Shown: positions 1 through 11,159, numbered from the stretch's first letter. The stretch: 64,000 nt of DNA from Lycium barbarum (GCF_019175385.1 NC_083345.1:15028027-15092026), one strand, 5' to 3'. Made by a program: numbers and translations. Notes: a model not told the origin generated them from the letters alone.

Positions 1-205
1 ATTCTGTGGATCTGTGCTTATATTGATTGCACCTTTATAGGTTGTTATGTTTAGCGGCTTAGTAAATCATGAAGTTGAAGGACATAGGGTCTTTAAATTG
101 TTAACCAGCTTCTAAGTGAAAATAAAAAAGGAAATAAATCGCGGTTGAACTTTTCTATAGAGGGGTATTAGATATGCAACTAATTACAGTAACATGCTAG
201 AGTTA

Positions 206-790
206 TTATTATTAGTAAAGGTTCAAACTTTGCATGGTAAGATGTGAAATGACTCCAGAATACTGGATAAAACACCGGTAAGCAAGTCCTGTGGAGCCCC
301 AGACTCGAAAAGTTTGTGACATGGATTGGATCATCCCCACGGAAACTGATAACTTTTATGATAAATTACTCCGTCATTGATTTTGAACTTTTTACTGTAA
401 CTTGCTGTGAGATTATGAACATGAAAAATAGGGACATTGCATACTTCCAACACTTTTGAGTTGAGTTGGTCTGCTATTAGATCTACAGGTAAAAGAAATG
501 ATATCTGCTTTTGTCCGCTAAGTTCAGAGATTCGAAGGTATACTCCTTTGAAGTACCACTGAAATGGAATGTTATCCATAAACATAAATCTGATGGTTGT
601 GTAAATGAAAGCTGGTGATTTCCACTGAAGTGCACGCTTGAATAGTTGCATACACTTCTTGAAGGATATGCTGGACATTTGCAATTACTATGCAATCTTG
701 TGTTGGTGAACACATTCGCCATTCATTCCTTAGTTTTATTAATTTCAATCCTTTCGGTAGAGATAATTTGTCACCAAACATTTGGTATTG
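206..790 (-). pseudogene. Decayed coding fragment, family not recognised
   Basis: Read on the minus strand, two overlapping frames carry amino-acid sequence that looks coding rather than random. One runs from about 781 with MFGDKLSLPKGLKLIKLRNE. The other takes over near 620 with WKSPAFIYTTIRFMFMDNIP and runs to a stop at 331. A single frameshift near 630 would join them. Codons after the stop still look protein-like for about 100 bases. I do not recognise the family. It could be a terminal exon of a damaged gene downstream of the HSP70 gene, or chance. Another weakly coding-looking patch on the same strand lies near 1030-1140. Confidence 0.3.
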
Positions 791-2143
791 TCGTCTGCCA
801 GTAATAACATTCTTGAAGATCTAAGGCTGTTTATCTAAGACATCTTTTCTTTCTGTATTACCCCTTTTCAGTATGAGAAACAAAATGGTGAGGAATGTTG
901 AATCTTGATCATTTCTACTCCAAACATTCAGCCATCAAGTATATGTAATTCATAAAGTTCTATAGTTTTACTTTCCTGAGAATCTGGTGATCTTGTCTCC
1001 CCAACTGATTTTTGCTTGTTTCAGGCCTTTAAAGGATTTCCCAATGGCCTCAGCAGCAAATTCAGTTCTGAACATTTGAGCAGCTGCATTTTGATTTTCT
1101 CATTCTCTTTTGCTGTCTTTTTAAGTTAGCACAGTCATCCAATAATACCTGGAGGATGACTTTCTTGGACTTTTATTAAATCTTTGCACCTCCACTTATT
1201 AAAAGTTGCACTTCTTTGTGTTGTCTCAGTAGAAGTGCTGTGGTCAGCCAACTTTACATGAAAGATTTCTGCATTTGCACCATTCAAATAAGAAAAAGCT
1301 ATCAGCATTTATGCTCATGCTTTCCATCTAAATCAACCAATTAATCAAAGTTGTTCAATTTCAAACTATTGGAGTTGGTCAAATATGTGGGACGCCAACG
1401 TAAAAACTTACCTGCACCTGTTGCCAAGGAAATATGCTATAATATATTAAACACGCTCGACTCACACAAAAAAGAATCTCAATCCACAATCTGGTGTCAC
1501 TCTTACTAGTTCTTTATGTCCATTCTATTTTATTTCAATCAATTTAGTTCCTATACTAACTGTTTATGAGCCCGTTTGGATCGGTAATTATAAGCTGTTT
1601 TCAGTTTTTTTTATGTTTAACTGACCAGCTTAAAGCCATTTTATGCTTAAAATAAGCCCAAAAAAATTAATTGATCCCGTTTAACTTAACTTATCTAAAG
1701 CAGCTTATAAACTACTTCTTTTAAGCCCATCCAAACAGGCTCTACATCCTATATAAACAAATTAGGAGTCGTCGATTCTTCCAAAGTAAAGGAACAAACT
1801 GAAACAACGTAAAACTCAGTTGACCAAAAGCCACTTAACAGAAAGAGTATAACTGGTCCCCTCATAGTGGAAATACTTTTTCACACGACTAGTAGATTAT
1901 TTAGAAGTCCAAATAACAGATTTATGATTTTGAAAGAGTAGGATATATGTAAAATATGAAATTCTAAATTCTCTGAGACAAAGTTACAACAGTCCGTGTA
2001 ACAATTGTTCTCAAGACACACAACCAAGATTATTCTCCAGCAGATGTAAAACTCACACATATATTTACAAGAAACAGTTACCACATTTTTCACTACTAAA
2101 AACACCTTGTAAGTCTCATTGCTTTATCATCTATCCAGCAATC
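791..2143. other. HSP70 3' flank and intergenic DNA with one MITE
   Basis: The 3' untranslated region of the minus-strand HSP70 gene should occupy the part next to 2143. The rest is AT-rich. Apart from the MITE at 1568-1742 and a weak coding-like patch near 1030-1140, I see no gene. Confidence 0.5.
1568..1742. mobile_element. Short MITE with GAGCC(C/T)GTTTGGAT ends
   Basis: This 175-bp element starts GAGCCCGTTTGGAT and ends with the near-exact inverse, ATCCAAACAGGCTC. The interior is AT-rich and partly self-complementary (taagctg and cagctta). There is no coding capacity. The same terminal sequence recurs at 43771 and 57225, so this is a family. No convincing target-site duplication was found. 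Confidence 0.7.
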
Positions 2144-3868
2144 TCAATGCCGTCCTTTCTTTTGCACAGTGACCAAATCCAAAGTAGAGCCATATGTTTT
2201 ATGCAGAGCTTTAGCAGACCATCCTTGTCCATCATCAACTGTAGGCATCCTAACTTCCATGAAAGGGGTGGGTGAATGCTTCTCCCCGGGCATCATTACA
2301 CCAGCAAACACTCTCAGGACATTAGAAGCATCAATGTCCATGCACACATTAATCTGTGGAACACCTTTTGGTAATGGAGGTATTCCTCTGATCTTAAAAT
2401 AGCCTAACAGATGGTTCTCTTCCTCGGTTTTCTCATCGCCTTCGTAAACTAGGATCAATGCTTCGGTTTGGTTGTCGTGGACAGTAGTGAAAATCTGTTC
2501 TTTCCTTACTGGTGTTGTGGTGTGTTGATGAATAATTGGTATAAAGTTGCTTCCATCAGCTTGAATGCCAATGCTTAAAGGAGTTGCTTGGATGGTTAAC
2601 AAGTCCAAATTCCCAAACGGATCACTAATTCCTGAAGCTACTGCTCCTTCCAATGCTGCACCACGTACAGCTGCCTCCATCGGGTTCATTCCAGAATAGA
2701 ACTCTTCTCTTTTGCACATACTCATTACAATGTTACGAACCTTTGGAATGTAAGAACACCCACCAACAATTATGACATCGTGCACGTCTTCCGCTTCTAG
2801 TTTAGCAGCTTGCAAGCAACGTTTTATCAAAGCCTCACATTTCTCGAATACTTCTTTGTTGACCTCTTCAAACTCCGCCCGTTGGAGAACCTCAGATATT
2901 TTTGTTCCGTTTCCCAAGTCGACATCAACTGGGACACTTGTATCGGATGAGAGTTTGTGGATGGCGTCCTGGGTGGCAACACGAAGCAACCCCATTCTCT
3001 TTATATCTTCGATTCCATGGCTTGAGAATAAATCATCCATGTTTGGTAAGATTTGATGCATCAGATTTTGAAGTAGGTCCTCACCTCCAACCGTGCTGCC
3101 AGCTAAGGCCTTGATCTGCGAAACACCACCTGCTGTAGCTGTTATAGCTACATCACAATAACCAGCACCCATATTGAATATAAGGGCTATCTTTTCACTC
3201 CCGCTACCCATATTTTCATGTGCAGACTGTTGTTTCTGCTGAGCATATAACAGAGCAACTGCAGTTGGTTCAGGCATCAATCTTAGAACATGAAGCCCGG
3301 CCATGGCACAGGCTCGTTCTATTCGGGTCAACTGGAATCGGCTAAATGACACCGGGATTGTCAAAACCACATTCCTAACAGGACGTCTTAGTTTAGCTTC
3401 AGCCATAGCTCTTAGTTCAATTAGAAAGATAGCAAGAACTTCTTCAGGAGTAGTGGACCTCCACATATTGTTCACTAGGGCAGCAATAAATGGCCTAACA
3501 CCGATATCTAAAGTTTCAACCAAAAAGGGGAGGCTTTTGCTGGCATGAACCACAGGATCTGTATCGACTCTACCAATCAGACGTTTCATGTTGAAGATTG
3601 CAGCTCCAGATAACATGTCATATTCGTGAGCCAGTTCATCGCTAACACCACCAGCAGGGACCTCATCTTTGAAGGTAACATATGATCTCATCAATTTCCG
3701 ATTTCTCGTGTTTCTGATGAGCTCCACCTGAGATCCATTCCAAACTGCCACACTACATTGAGATGTACCAATGTCAATTCCAATTGCTGTCTCAGGGAAA
3801 GCAGGTGAAGTTTTTTCCTCCCCGGTTGTTTCACTGTCGGACACCACAGTGTATGCTTGTTCAGCCAT
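2144..3868 (-). CDS. HSP70-like chaperone, HSP70-8 type (574 aa)
   Basis: A cytosolic Hsp70-family ATPase, expected to bind unfolded clients in an ATP-dependent cycle. The single coding exon of 574 codons is uninterrupted. Residues about 29-43 hold the phosphate-1 motif (GIDIGTSQCSVAVW). The phosphate-2 region is IFNMGAGYCDVAI, and the adenosine motif VIIVGGCSYIPKVRNIV is present. The nucleotide-binding domain is near full length. The substrate-binding part is short, there is no long helical lid, and the protein ends KKGRH instead of the cytosolic EEVD, so TPR co-chaperone docking is unlikely. This matches the divergent plant subgroup that includes Arabidopsis HSP70-8 (from memory of the family). 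The start is the first ATG after a clear 3' splice site at 3889. The promoter carries heat-shock elements, suggesting heat induction. Confidence 0.88.
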   Translation of the reverse strand: MAEQAYTVVSDSETTGEEKTSPAFPETAIGIDIGTSQCSVAVWNGSQVELIRNTRNRKLMRSYVTFKDEVPAGGVSDELAHEYDMLSGAAIFNMKRLIGRVDTDPVVHASKSLPFLVETLDIGVRPFIAALVNNMWRSTTPEEVLAIFLIELRAMAEAKLRRPVRNVVLTIPVSFSRFQLTRIERACAMAGLHVLRLMPEPTAVALLYAQQKQQSAHENMGSGSEKIALIFNMGAGYCDVAITATAGGVSQIKALAGSTVGGEDLLQNLMHQILPNMDDLFSSHGIEDIKRMGLLRVATQDAIHKLSSDTSVPVDVDLGNGTKISEVLQRAEFEEVNKEVFEKCEALIKRCLQAAKLEAEDVHDVIIVGGCSYIPKVRNIVMSMCKREEFYSGMNPMEAAVRGAALEGAVASGISDPFGNLDLLTIQATPLSIGIQADGSNFIPIIHQHTTTPVRKEQIFTTVHDNQTEALILVYEGDEKTEEENHLLGYFKIRGIPPLPKGVPQINVCMDIDASNVLRVFAGVMMPGEKHSPTPFMEVRMPTVDDGQGWSAKALHKTYGSTLDLVTVQKKGRH

Positions 3869-3888
3869 GAATACTGATTAAAGAACTC

Positions 3889-5289
3889 CTGCATTAAAAG
3901 TATATACTTATTTGCTGTTTCAATTGATTGAAAAGAAACATCACATTCCATCCACTCCATATCCTTTATAGAAGATAATCACATATCTATCATGTTAGTG
4001 AGAGATCCCTGAAAGTATCTGTCCCTCACACATAAACAGACAAAAAAAGCAAGAAAAGATAAATAAACCACATAACATCTATCGTATTAGCACGATAAGC
4101 TTGTACTGCTTCTTAATAACTGAAAGTTGTCTGATATAACACAATTGCCTCTATTGCTTCACAGTTTATCATGTTTGATTAAGAACTTTTGACCTAGACT
4201 TGCAGTCTAAAATAAACACATTTTTAAGATAGTATACTCTCACTTTAAAATTTAGAAGAATATGCACAAAATAAATTGGCTGATATACTTTCAAGAATTG
4301 GACGACTTTGCATCCAGAACCACCGGAAGCAACCACTCAATTACTTTTATTTCGACATTTTTCATAGTATAAACAGCAAAAATAACTTCTCGTGACAAAA
4401 ATCCAATTTTATTACTTTCCATCCATGGATGTATGATCTTTTTTTCTGCAGCTTGTATGCCGATCACCATATATATAAATGTTCTTATTTAATTACCCAT
4501 TTTTAAGGACAACTGATCAGTAAATAAGGGATAGGAAATAAATCAAATACAGAAACTCAAGCAACATCTTCATCCAGAAAAAAAAAAATAATAAGAAGAA
4601 GAAGAAGAAAGAAAGAAAGAAACTCAAGCAACATCCAAAAAAATAAAATACTGCCAAAGCAACCAACTTCACTTGTGACTAAGTAGATTAAGGAGGTGGA
4701 ATAATAAAGATGCTATAATCAAACATGTGATTGAGTAGAACCAACATTGATGAATCAAACAATCAAACCAAAAAAGCTATACATATTCATTCACAAAAAA
4801 CAGTTCTTTCTTGTGGTAAGTTATAATATATATCAGCCCCACATGAGTAAAAAATAAAACTTGCATTAGACGAACCAAGATTGATCAATAAAGCAACCAA
4901 ACAAAGAAAAAACAAATCTTTCTTAACTTGTGATGAGGTTTTAAACTAAAAGGGTAATTATTAAAATCAAGAAAATGCAAAATGACATCACAGTATTACC
5001 ACACAAACAAGAAGAGCTCACTGTTAAGCCATTCTTTCTTGTGGTAAATTTAAAGAGCACAACAAGTTGATGGTAATGGAATAATAAAGATACTACAATC
5101 AACCCCACATGAGCTAAAACTGAAACTTGCGTTAGAGGAACCAAGATTAATCAATTCAGCAACCCAAAAAAAAAAACTTTCTTAGCTTGTGATGAGTTTT
5201 AAACTAAAAGGGTATGTATTAAAATCAAGAAAATGCAGAATGAAATGACAGTTTTAGCACACAAACTAGAAGAGCTCATGGAGACTTAC
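3889..5289 (-). other. 5'UTR intron of the HSP70-like gene
   Basis: On the minus strand a strong donor (CTCTAA|GTAAGT) lies at 5289 and a good acceptor (TTTTAATGCAG|GAGTTC) ends at 3889, 20 bases before the ATG. The span of about 1.4 kb has no coding potential. It contains an internal direct repeat, in which about 4800-4990 resembles 5040-5270 (shared 'gtgatgaggttttaaactaaaaggg' type blocks). Long leader introns are common in plant housekeeping and stress genes and often raise expression. The intron is inferred from splice signals only. Confidence 0.65.
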
Positions 5290-5356
5290 TTAGAGCGAGC
5301 AGAATATTGGTATATGAGAATTAAAGAGTAAGTGGAGAAAAAAGAGAAGATTTTTT

Positions 5357-5366
5357 TATTTATATA
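5357..5366 (-). promoter_or_regulatory. TATA box of the HSP70-like gene
   Basis: The minus strand reads TATATAAATA, a textbook TATA box. It lies about 70 bases upstream of the inferred leader-intron donor, predicting transcription start near 5330. Confidence 0.65.
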
Positions 5367-5413
5367 GAGTTATATATTATAGAGAAGTGGTGATCAAAAT
5401 GAGAGAGAAAGCC

Positions 5414-5423
5414 AGAAAGTTCT
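5414..5423 (-). promoter_or_regulatory. Heat-shock element, perfect two-unit
   Basis: aGAAagTTCt matches nGAAnnTTCn exactly. It lies about 50 bases upstream of the TATA box, and a further GAA follows one base out of register. This is the expected position for HSF binding. Confidence 0.6.
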
Positions 5424-5463
5424 ACGAAGAAGTAAACCGAGTGTAACGCCTAAGTGCCAACAT

Positions 5464-5483
5464 GTTCTAGACCTTCCCAGAGG
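5464..5483 (-). promoter_or_regulatory. Heat-shock element, four degenerate units
   Basis: Four contiguous 5-bp blocks (gTTCt aGAcc tTCcc aGAgg) follow the alternating nTTCn/nGAAn register with two mismatched units. This is probably a second HSF site about 100 bases upstream of the TATA box. Confidence 0.45.
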
Positions 5484-5576
5484 CCTCAAGGCGGTGCTTG
5501 TAATTTGGGTCGTCCTGCCCCGTTTGTTAGTTGACATGTGGGTTTGGGCCCAAAGGCTGAAGTTATGGATTCATTA

Positions 5577-5835
5577 CCGGGCAATTTGCAGGATTGGCCT
5601 TCGCGAGGCTGGTCTTTAATTTTTGTCCCTCAAATTGGAGGTCTTTAACTTTTGGCCTTTCCTAAAAACAATTTGATTCGGTTTCGAACCTTCGCTCAGT
5701 AATTTTCTTTTTAAAAAAAATCGGAAGACAGAGTTTTGCAAATTCTAGCCATACAATTTGGATTAAGACCACCAATTTGAAGGACAAAAATTAAAGACCA
5801 TCCCAAATGAAGGATAATCCGCGCAAAAAAAGGTT
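5577..5835. mobile_element. Foldback MITE with 'gtctttaattttt' arms
   Basis: The left end contains ggcaatttgcaggattgg and ctggtctttaatttttgtcc. The right end contains the inverse (aaaaattaaagaccatccc and ggataatccgcgcaa). The middle carries a tRNA-like B-box remnant (ggtttcgaacc) and the motif gcagagttttgca in degenerate form. It is the same family as the larger copy at 32505-33048. Confidence 0.55.
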
Positions 5836-6340
5836 TGTTACCAACAATGGGTGATTTACGAATACGGCCTTGAAATTGGATAGTCTTGAATTTTTGACCT
5901 AGGGTGGCTTATGGCTAAAATTTCAAGTTTGACCTTGAAAGTTTATCCATAGAGCAAGTGGAGGCCAAAAGTTTAAGACCATCCATTTTCAAAGTTATTC
6001 TTAAATATTTGGTGGAGTCATAATTTTTACTAACGGGGTTCAAAATACAAAAAAGTAAACACACAAAGAAACTAAAGAGAGTTCAACGTCTACTATATAT
6101 ACATAAAAAATAATTTTAACAATATATAAATAGTGTAATTTTCCGCCGAAGGGGGTTCGGCCCTTCCTCCCTCCACCCTTGGTTCTTATAAATCAACAAA
6201 ATTAAATGATCTTTCACTTGCGCAAATCTCTCCAAAAAATACATATCACAAATTATGATAGATTTTTATTTATTTCCTCTGTTCTAAAGGAATGATGAAG
6301 TTTGAAGTACGCCACCTTAGTGGGACTAGTCTAAAAAACC
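5836..6340. other. Intergenic repeats, no gene seen
   Basis: This stretch contains short inverted pieces related to the neighbouring foldback family (ttgaatttttgacc and ggccaaaagtttaagacc) and AT-rich spacer. There is no coding signal. Confidence 0.4.
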
Positions 6341-6429
6341 TTCAAGTTCTACTGCACCCTTCGGTCAAGTAAACCAAGCTCACAGAAAAAAGAAAATCTT
6401 TTTACACCGATGTATCGTACTCTCTCCTT

Positions 6430-6515
6430 TTTTTTGGAAGATCCGCTATAATAATGAAAAAGATTTCTACATATACGCCCAAATCGGTCAATAATATCAG
6501 AATTTGATAAATAAT
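6430..6515 (-). pseudogene. matK: Fragment of plastid matK in nuclear DNA
   Basis: The minus-strand translation contains [20 protein letters not shown] followed by SSKKK. This is the strongly conserved C-terminal block of plastid maturase K. Homology stops abruptly on both sides, after KKK and before LSNSD. The flanks, including about 6590-6830 with cgaagcagctttctttcttc and gcgagaaaggaataagag, also look organelle-like (mitochondrial style), but I cannot identify them. This is either a nuclear plastid insertion or a nuclear mitochondrial insertion that carries a plastid fragment. It is not functional. Confidence 0.75.
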
Positions 6516-7138
6516 GTTTGCTATCCTGAATTTTTTTTGTCTTTTCAGAGTGATAAGGAGAGAAAAAAAATTGGGTCAAACGAAAATGCTAGGTACTTCT
6601 TTTGGTTTGAATAGGGGGTAACCCTTTTTTTGGTTGAAGTAGCCCCTCGATGTCTTACACGTCTTCTTCGACCCTACCGAAGCAGCTTTCTTTCTTCAGT
6701 GTCGCTGGCTCTAAAAAAAGGGTGGAAATAAGCGAGAAAGGAATAAGAGATAAAGGCGGAGCTCTGAAATTATTCAAAAGCTCACTAGTTCTCGCAAGAG
6801 GGAGGCATAGCGAGCCAAACCATTTTAGGTCAAATCATCTAATTTTCATCTCAATTTGAATTTTAATTTCTCAATAGTTTGTAAACCCGTTTGGCCATAA
6901 AAATTGTTAGTTTTTTTTTCTTTAAACAATAAATAATAATTTTTCGTTTTATTTGAAAATTTCAAATTCAACTTGAAGTTGTATTTCAAATTTGAAAAAC
7001 AACTTATAACCTACTATTCAACTCACTTTGCACTTTTGAAGTTGTATTATAGTACATTCAAACGCGAATATTATTCCTAATATTCTTTACAAAGATTATA
7101 ACCAAACACAACTCCATCTTCCACTCCAATTCTATAAG

Positions 7139-8232
7139 CGGAAAAGGGTAAAAAAAATGCCCTTAAACTATGCGAAATGAACAAAAATGACCTCCGTTCA
7201 TATTTTGGTCTAAGAATGCCCTTAAACTATACAAAATTGAACAAAAAATGTCCCTATTGTTTCTTAATTGGGTCAAAAATGCCCTTTTCCTAATAAACAT
7301 ATTGTTTCTTTTCTTTTTAAACACATTATTTTTATAAAAATATTATTTTAAAGAAACATTTTCTTGTTTCTTTTCTTTTAAAATCTCTTTACCTAATAAA
7401 AAAATGGGAGATAATTATTTTTATTCTTAATCTCAATTTATCAATTAAAATAAAATTGCCCCATGTACTTTTTAAACTGATAATATATATCATATATATA
7501 AGATCATAGTAACGACATCATTATTTTTCATTTAGATAACGATAAAATTCGTTTACCTAATAAAATAGATTTTTTTTTTTAATCTTTTTCGAATTGAAGT
7601 AGGATAAGCATTTGATAATGTAATCCTTGGTTTTAAAGTTAAAATAATAAGGGTCAACAATAACTCCATCGACGATAACTTAAAGATATTTTGTGATTTG
7701 AAGCAATGTAATATATTTTCTTGTTTTATGGCATTATGATTGTTGTTTTTAACTCTAAAACTAAGGATTACATAAGCTAATGTTTATCCTACTTCAATTC
7801 GGAAAAGATTAAAAAATAAAAATATTTTCTATTTTATTTGGTAAAAGAATTTTATGGTTATCCAAATGAAAATTAATGATGTGGTTACTATGATCTTATA
7901 TGTATGATATATATTACCAGTTAAAAAGTACATAGGCTAATTTTAGTTTAATTGATAAAATGAGATTAAGAAGAAAAAAAATAATCTCCCACTTTTTTAT
8001 TAGGTAAAGAGATTTTAAAAGAAAAGAAACAAGAAAAGGCTTCTTTAAAATGATGTGTTTAAAAAGAAAAGAAACAATATGTTTATTAGGAAAAGGGCAT
8101 TTTTGACCTAATTAAGTAACAATAGGGGTATTTTTGTTCAATTTCGTATAGTTTAAGGGCATTCTTGGACAAAACTATGAACTGAGTCCATTTTTGTTCA
8201 TGACACATAGTTTAACATTTTGACCCTTTTCC
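7139..8232. mobile_element. 1.1-kb foldback transposon with ~500-bp arms
   Basis: The first and last roughly 500 bases are inverted copies of each other with scattered differences. For example, cggaaaagggtaaaa at the left is matched by ttgacccttttccg at the right, and ggattacataagctaatg mirrors catttgataatgtaatcc. The unpaired centre is about 7650-7740. There is no open reading frame. The ends resemble those of the element at 8261, which has a clear 9-bp target duplication, so a Mutator-like origin is plausible. The flanks here (ttctataag and ttacattaa) match only in part. Confidence 0.7.
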
Positions 8233-8260
8233 GTTACATTAAAGTGAAAAATATTTGAAA

Positions 8261-8731
8261 GGGAAAAGGGTCAAAAATGCCCCTCTACTTTGGGAAAAGG
8301 GCTAAAAATATCCTCTGTTATAAATTTGGGTAAAAAATACTCCTCCCGTTATTAAAGTTTTCAAATATACCCTTATCTTAATGGAAATTCTCAAATCCCC
8401 CAAAATAACCCGATTTCAGTTTTAAACCCGCTCCATTTAAGCCCGACCCAACTATATAAAAAACCCATATGCGACCAACTTGTTCCCGAGTCCTACATCT
8501 AGAGCCACTAGGCACAGGAGCGGGTCACACATATGCCTTTTTTATTTAGTTGGATCGGGTTTAAATGGAACAGGTTTAAAAATGAAATCGGGTTATGTTG
8601 ACAATTTTCATTAAGGTAGGGATATATTTGAAAACTTTAATGACTGGAGGGGTATTTTTGACCCAAATTTATAATGAAAAATATTTTTAGCCCTTTTCCC
8701 AAAGTAGAGGAGCATTATCAACCCTTTTCCC
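8261..8731. mobile_element. Mutator-like foldback element, 9-bp duplication
   Basis: The terminal inverted repeats are gggaaaagggtc and gacccttttccc-like. The exact 9-bp direct repeat TATTTGAAA flanks the element at 8252-8260 and 8732-8740. The arms pair over most of the length (aaacccgctccatttaa against ttaaatggaacaggttt). The 9-bp duplication is typical of Mutator-like elements. It is non-coding and non-autonomous. Confidence 0.8.
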
Positions 8732-8764
8732 TATTTGAAATCTATGGCCAAACGCCTATAAATG

Positions 8765-10436
8765 TTTGTCTATTGAAAATTGTAAGTAACACTTCTATAA
8801 TTAGAATTATTTTAATTTAGTAAAATTTTCACAAATAGCTACCTTTTAACTGTTTCTAACAAGGTATAACTACAAGTTCATTATTTACAATTCGTAGCTA
8901 GTTTTTCCTATAATTAGGTCCTGGACGCGTCGCATAAATATAGTCAAAATACACGGAACTGTTGAGCAAATAATGCCTCTATTTAAGGAAAAAAAATCTT
9001 TTTCAAACTAAACAGAAATCTATTTTTAATGCTCCATAAATCACGCAAATCTTATTCTCTTCCATATCTAATCACATATCTCATTCAACATCTAATCATT
9101 CACATAAATTTGAATTCAAAAACTCTCTTCATATTTTTTCCCCAAATATAACTAAAGAAAATCTCTTTTTAATGTTCCATAAATCATGCAAAGCTTAATT
9201 TGTTCATCAACTGAATTACACGTTTCACCGTGTAATTGCAACTTTTTTATTTTTTATATTTTTCTGAACTTTTTAGTTGTTTTTCATATATATTTTTAAT
9301 TGTATTTTGATTATTATGTTCAATATTACTTATTCTGGTTTCTGTTGACTATATTTAAGATATATTCTTCATATATTTTGACTATATTTAGAAAAATTTC
9401 AGAAAAAAAAAGTTGCACTGAAAACGTTGCTACCTCAATTATGACTATATTTTTTAATTATATTTTGATTAATATGTTCAATATTACTTATTCTGGTTTC
9501 TGTTGACTATATTTCAGATATATTTTTCATATATTTTGACTATATTTTTCAAAATTTCAGAAAAATAAAAAAAATAAAAAAGTTGCAGTGAAAACGTTGT
9601 TACCTCAATTATGAACTCAACTTGAATTCGATATTTCAACAGATGAATTCAAATATATATTCGTCGTTTAAAACACAAAAATAACAGAGAATCTTACATA
9701 TTTTAGGAAATAGAGTTGAATTTTGGGGGTAAAAGGTTGAAATTAATGAGCAGTTAATGCAGAGTAAAAAAAGGAAGTGAAAGAAATCAGAAACTGATCT
9801 GAAAAGCACGAAATTAGGGGAGATGGGGAGTTAAAAACGTGTATATTTAGGAAAAAGGGGGGGGGGGGGGGGGGGAGAGAGAAAGTGTGCAGTTAAAAAA
9901 TAGGGGTGTGGGGAGTGATAAGTTAATTGGTAAAAAAGTGGGTAGCTATAAGTTGTAAAAATATAATATTATAGCTACTAAACTTAATTATTAAAAAGTA
10001 TAGTTATGTTCCATAAATATGTAACATAATAAGCTATGCCAAGTAAAAATTACTTTAATTTATTTATCATGCTCTTAGCCGTAAATAAAAGACTCAATGA
10101 ATGTTTAATATGTTTTGTTGGATATATTGAAAGAGGAAAAATTACCTAGTAGGACATTTTTTGTGTATAAAAAAAACACAAGGTTACAAACAACCTAGTA
10201 CGGTGAGAATCATTTTAATGTGTTTGTCCTTGCATGTAACAACTATGGACTCTTTACCAAAAAAAAAAAAACCCAACTATGGACTAATATCTAGCTGGGA
10301 TTTAAATTATTAGAAGGGTACATTACTCTGGCCCTGTACTCTAAAGTGAAGATAATTCCAATCAAATTATGAATGACTTTTATGATTGTGAAGACCCAAA
10401 GTAATATAGTGAATTTACTCCAAATATATATAGCAC
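8765..10436. repeat. AT-rich repeats with tandem duplications
   Basis: A block with ttttaatgctccataaatca occurs at about 9020 and again at 9170. A unit of about 165 bp (9297-9455) starting tgtattttgattattatgtt is repeated imperfectly at 9458-9625, including the shared gttgcactgaaaacgttgct. A run of 19 G lies at 9857-9875. I see no gene in this stretch. Confidence 0.65.
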
Positions 10437-10439
10437 TTA

Positions 10440-10710
10440 GGGGTCGTTTGGTATGTAGTCAAAATTATCCCGGGATTATAATTTCGGGACTAATTTATCC
10501 CATCTATTGGGATTATTTTATACCATCTAAAATATTGTATAAAATAATCCCAGTATAAGTGGGATAAGAAGGGATATCCTATCTCTTGGGATGAGACACA
10601 TTTTATATCTTGTTTGGTACAAGGTATAAATTTATCATACCTTCTACCAAACATGGTACAAAAAATTAGTGCTGGAATATCCCAACTTATACCATGCACC
10701 AAACGACCCC
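10440..10710. mobile_element. Tourist-type MITE (PIF/Harbinger)
   Basis: This 271-bp element has inverted ends GGGGTCGTTTGGT and ACCAAACGACCCC. It is flanked by the 3-bp direct repeat TTA (10437-10439 and 10711-10713). The interior holds several ggataa and ttatcc inverted blocks. The 3-bp TWA-type duplication and end sequence fit PIF/Harbinger-derived MITEs. Confidence 0.85.
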
Positions 10711-10840
10711 TTACATTATTAAGACTTTATTGCACGATTCTCACATACTACACGTCAAATTCACTTAAGTAAACTCCTACCCCCACAAAAAAAATAAAAA
10801 AAAATTATATATATATTACTATTATATATAAGAGCAAATG

Positions 10841-11127
10841 TGGGGACTTTTGTAGTCCTCACAATAATTTCCCAATTTTTTTAAAACTTTTTAATTAATT
10901 ACTTTTAGGTCCTAATCTTATTTATTTAAGTTAATTTTTTTGTTTTTCGTTTTTAAGGTCTACTTTTTCAAAAGCTATCGAACCAGGGGACTTTTGTAGT
11001 CCTCACAATAATTTCTATTTTTTTTATATTTTTTTAATTAATTACTTTTAGGTCCTAATCTTATTTATGTAAGTCATTTTTTTTGTTTTTTGTTTTTAAG
11101 GTCTATTTTTGAAAAGCTATCGAACCT
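10841..11127. repeat. Tandem duplication, two units of ~145 bp
   Basis: Unit 1 (10841-10984) and unit 2 (10987-11127) both start ggggacttttgtagtcctca and both end aaaagctatcgaacc. Differences are mostly in T-run lengths. Confidence 0.8.
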
Positions 11128-11159
11128 CCTACCTCATTTTTCATGTTCTTTGGTTTTCT

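Larger units (their letters stand above)
6878..8764. mobile_element. MITE split by two foldback insertions
   Basis: The ends are inverted repeats: acccgtttggccata at 6885-6899 and tatggccaaacgcct at 8743-8757. Between them, about 250 bp of MITE body on the left (6900-7138) and the short pieces 8233-8260 and 8732-8742 belong to the original element. The rest is two later insertions (7139-8232 and 8261-8731). Confidence 0.6.

Noticed and set aside
2772..3548. Plus-strand frames across the HSP70 gene
   Set aside because: Shadows of the strongly coding minus strand. They have no independent motif.
9857..9875. Run of 19 G, and the run of 22 C at 38398-38419, as functional G-quadruplex sites
   Set aside because: Simple homopolymer tracts. 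Their length may also be unreliable in sequencing, and there is no context for a function.
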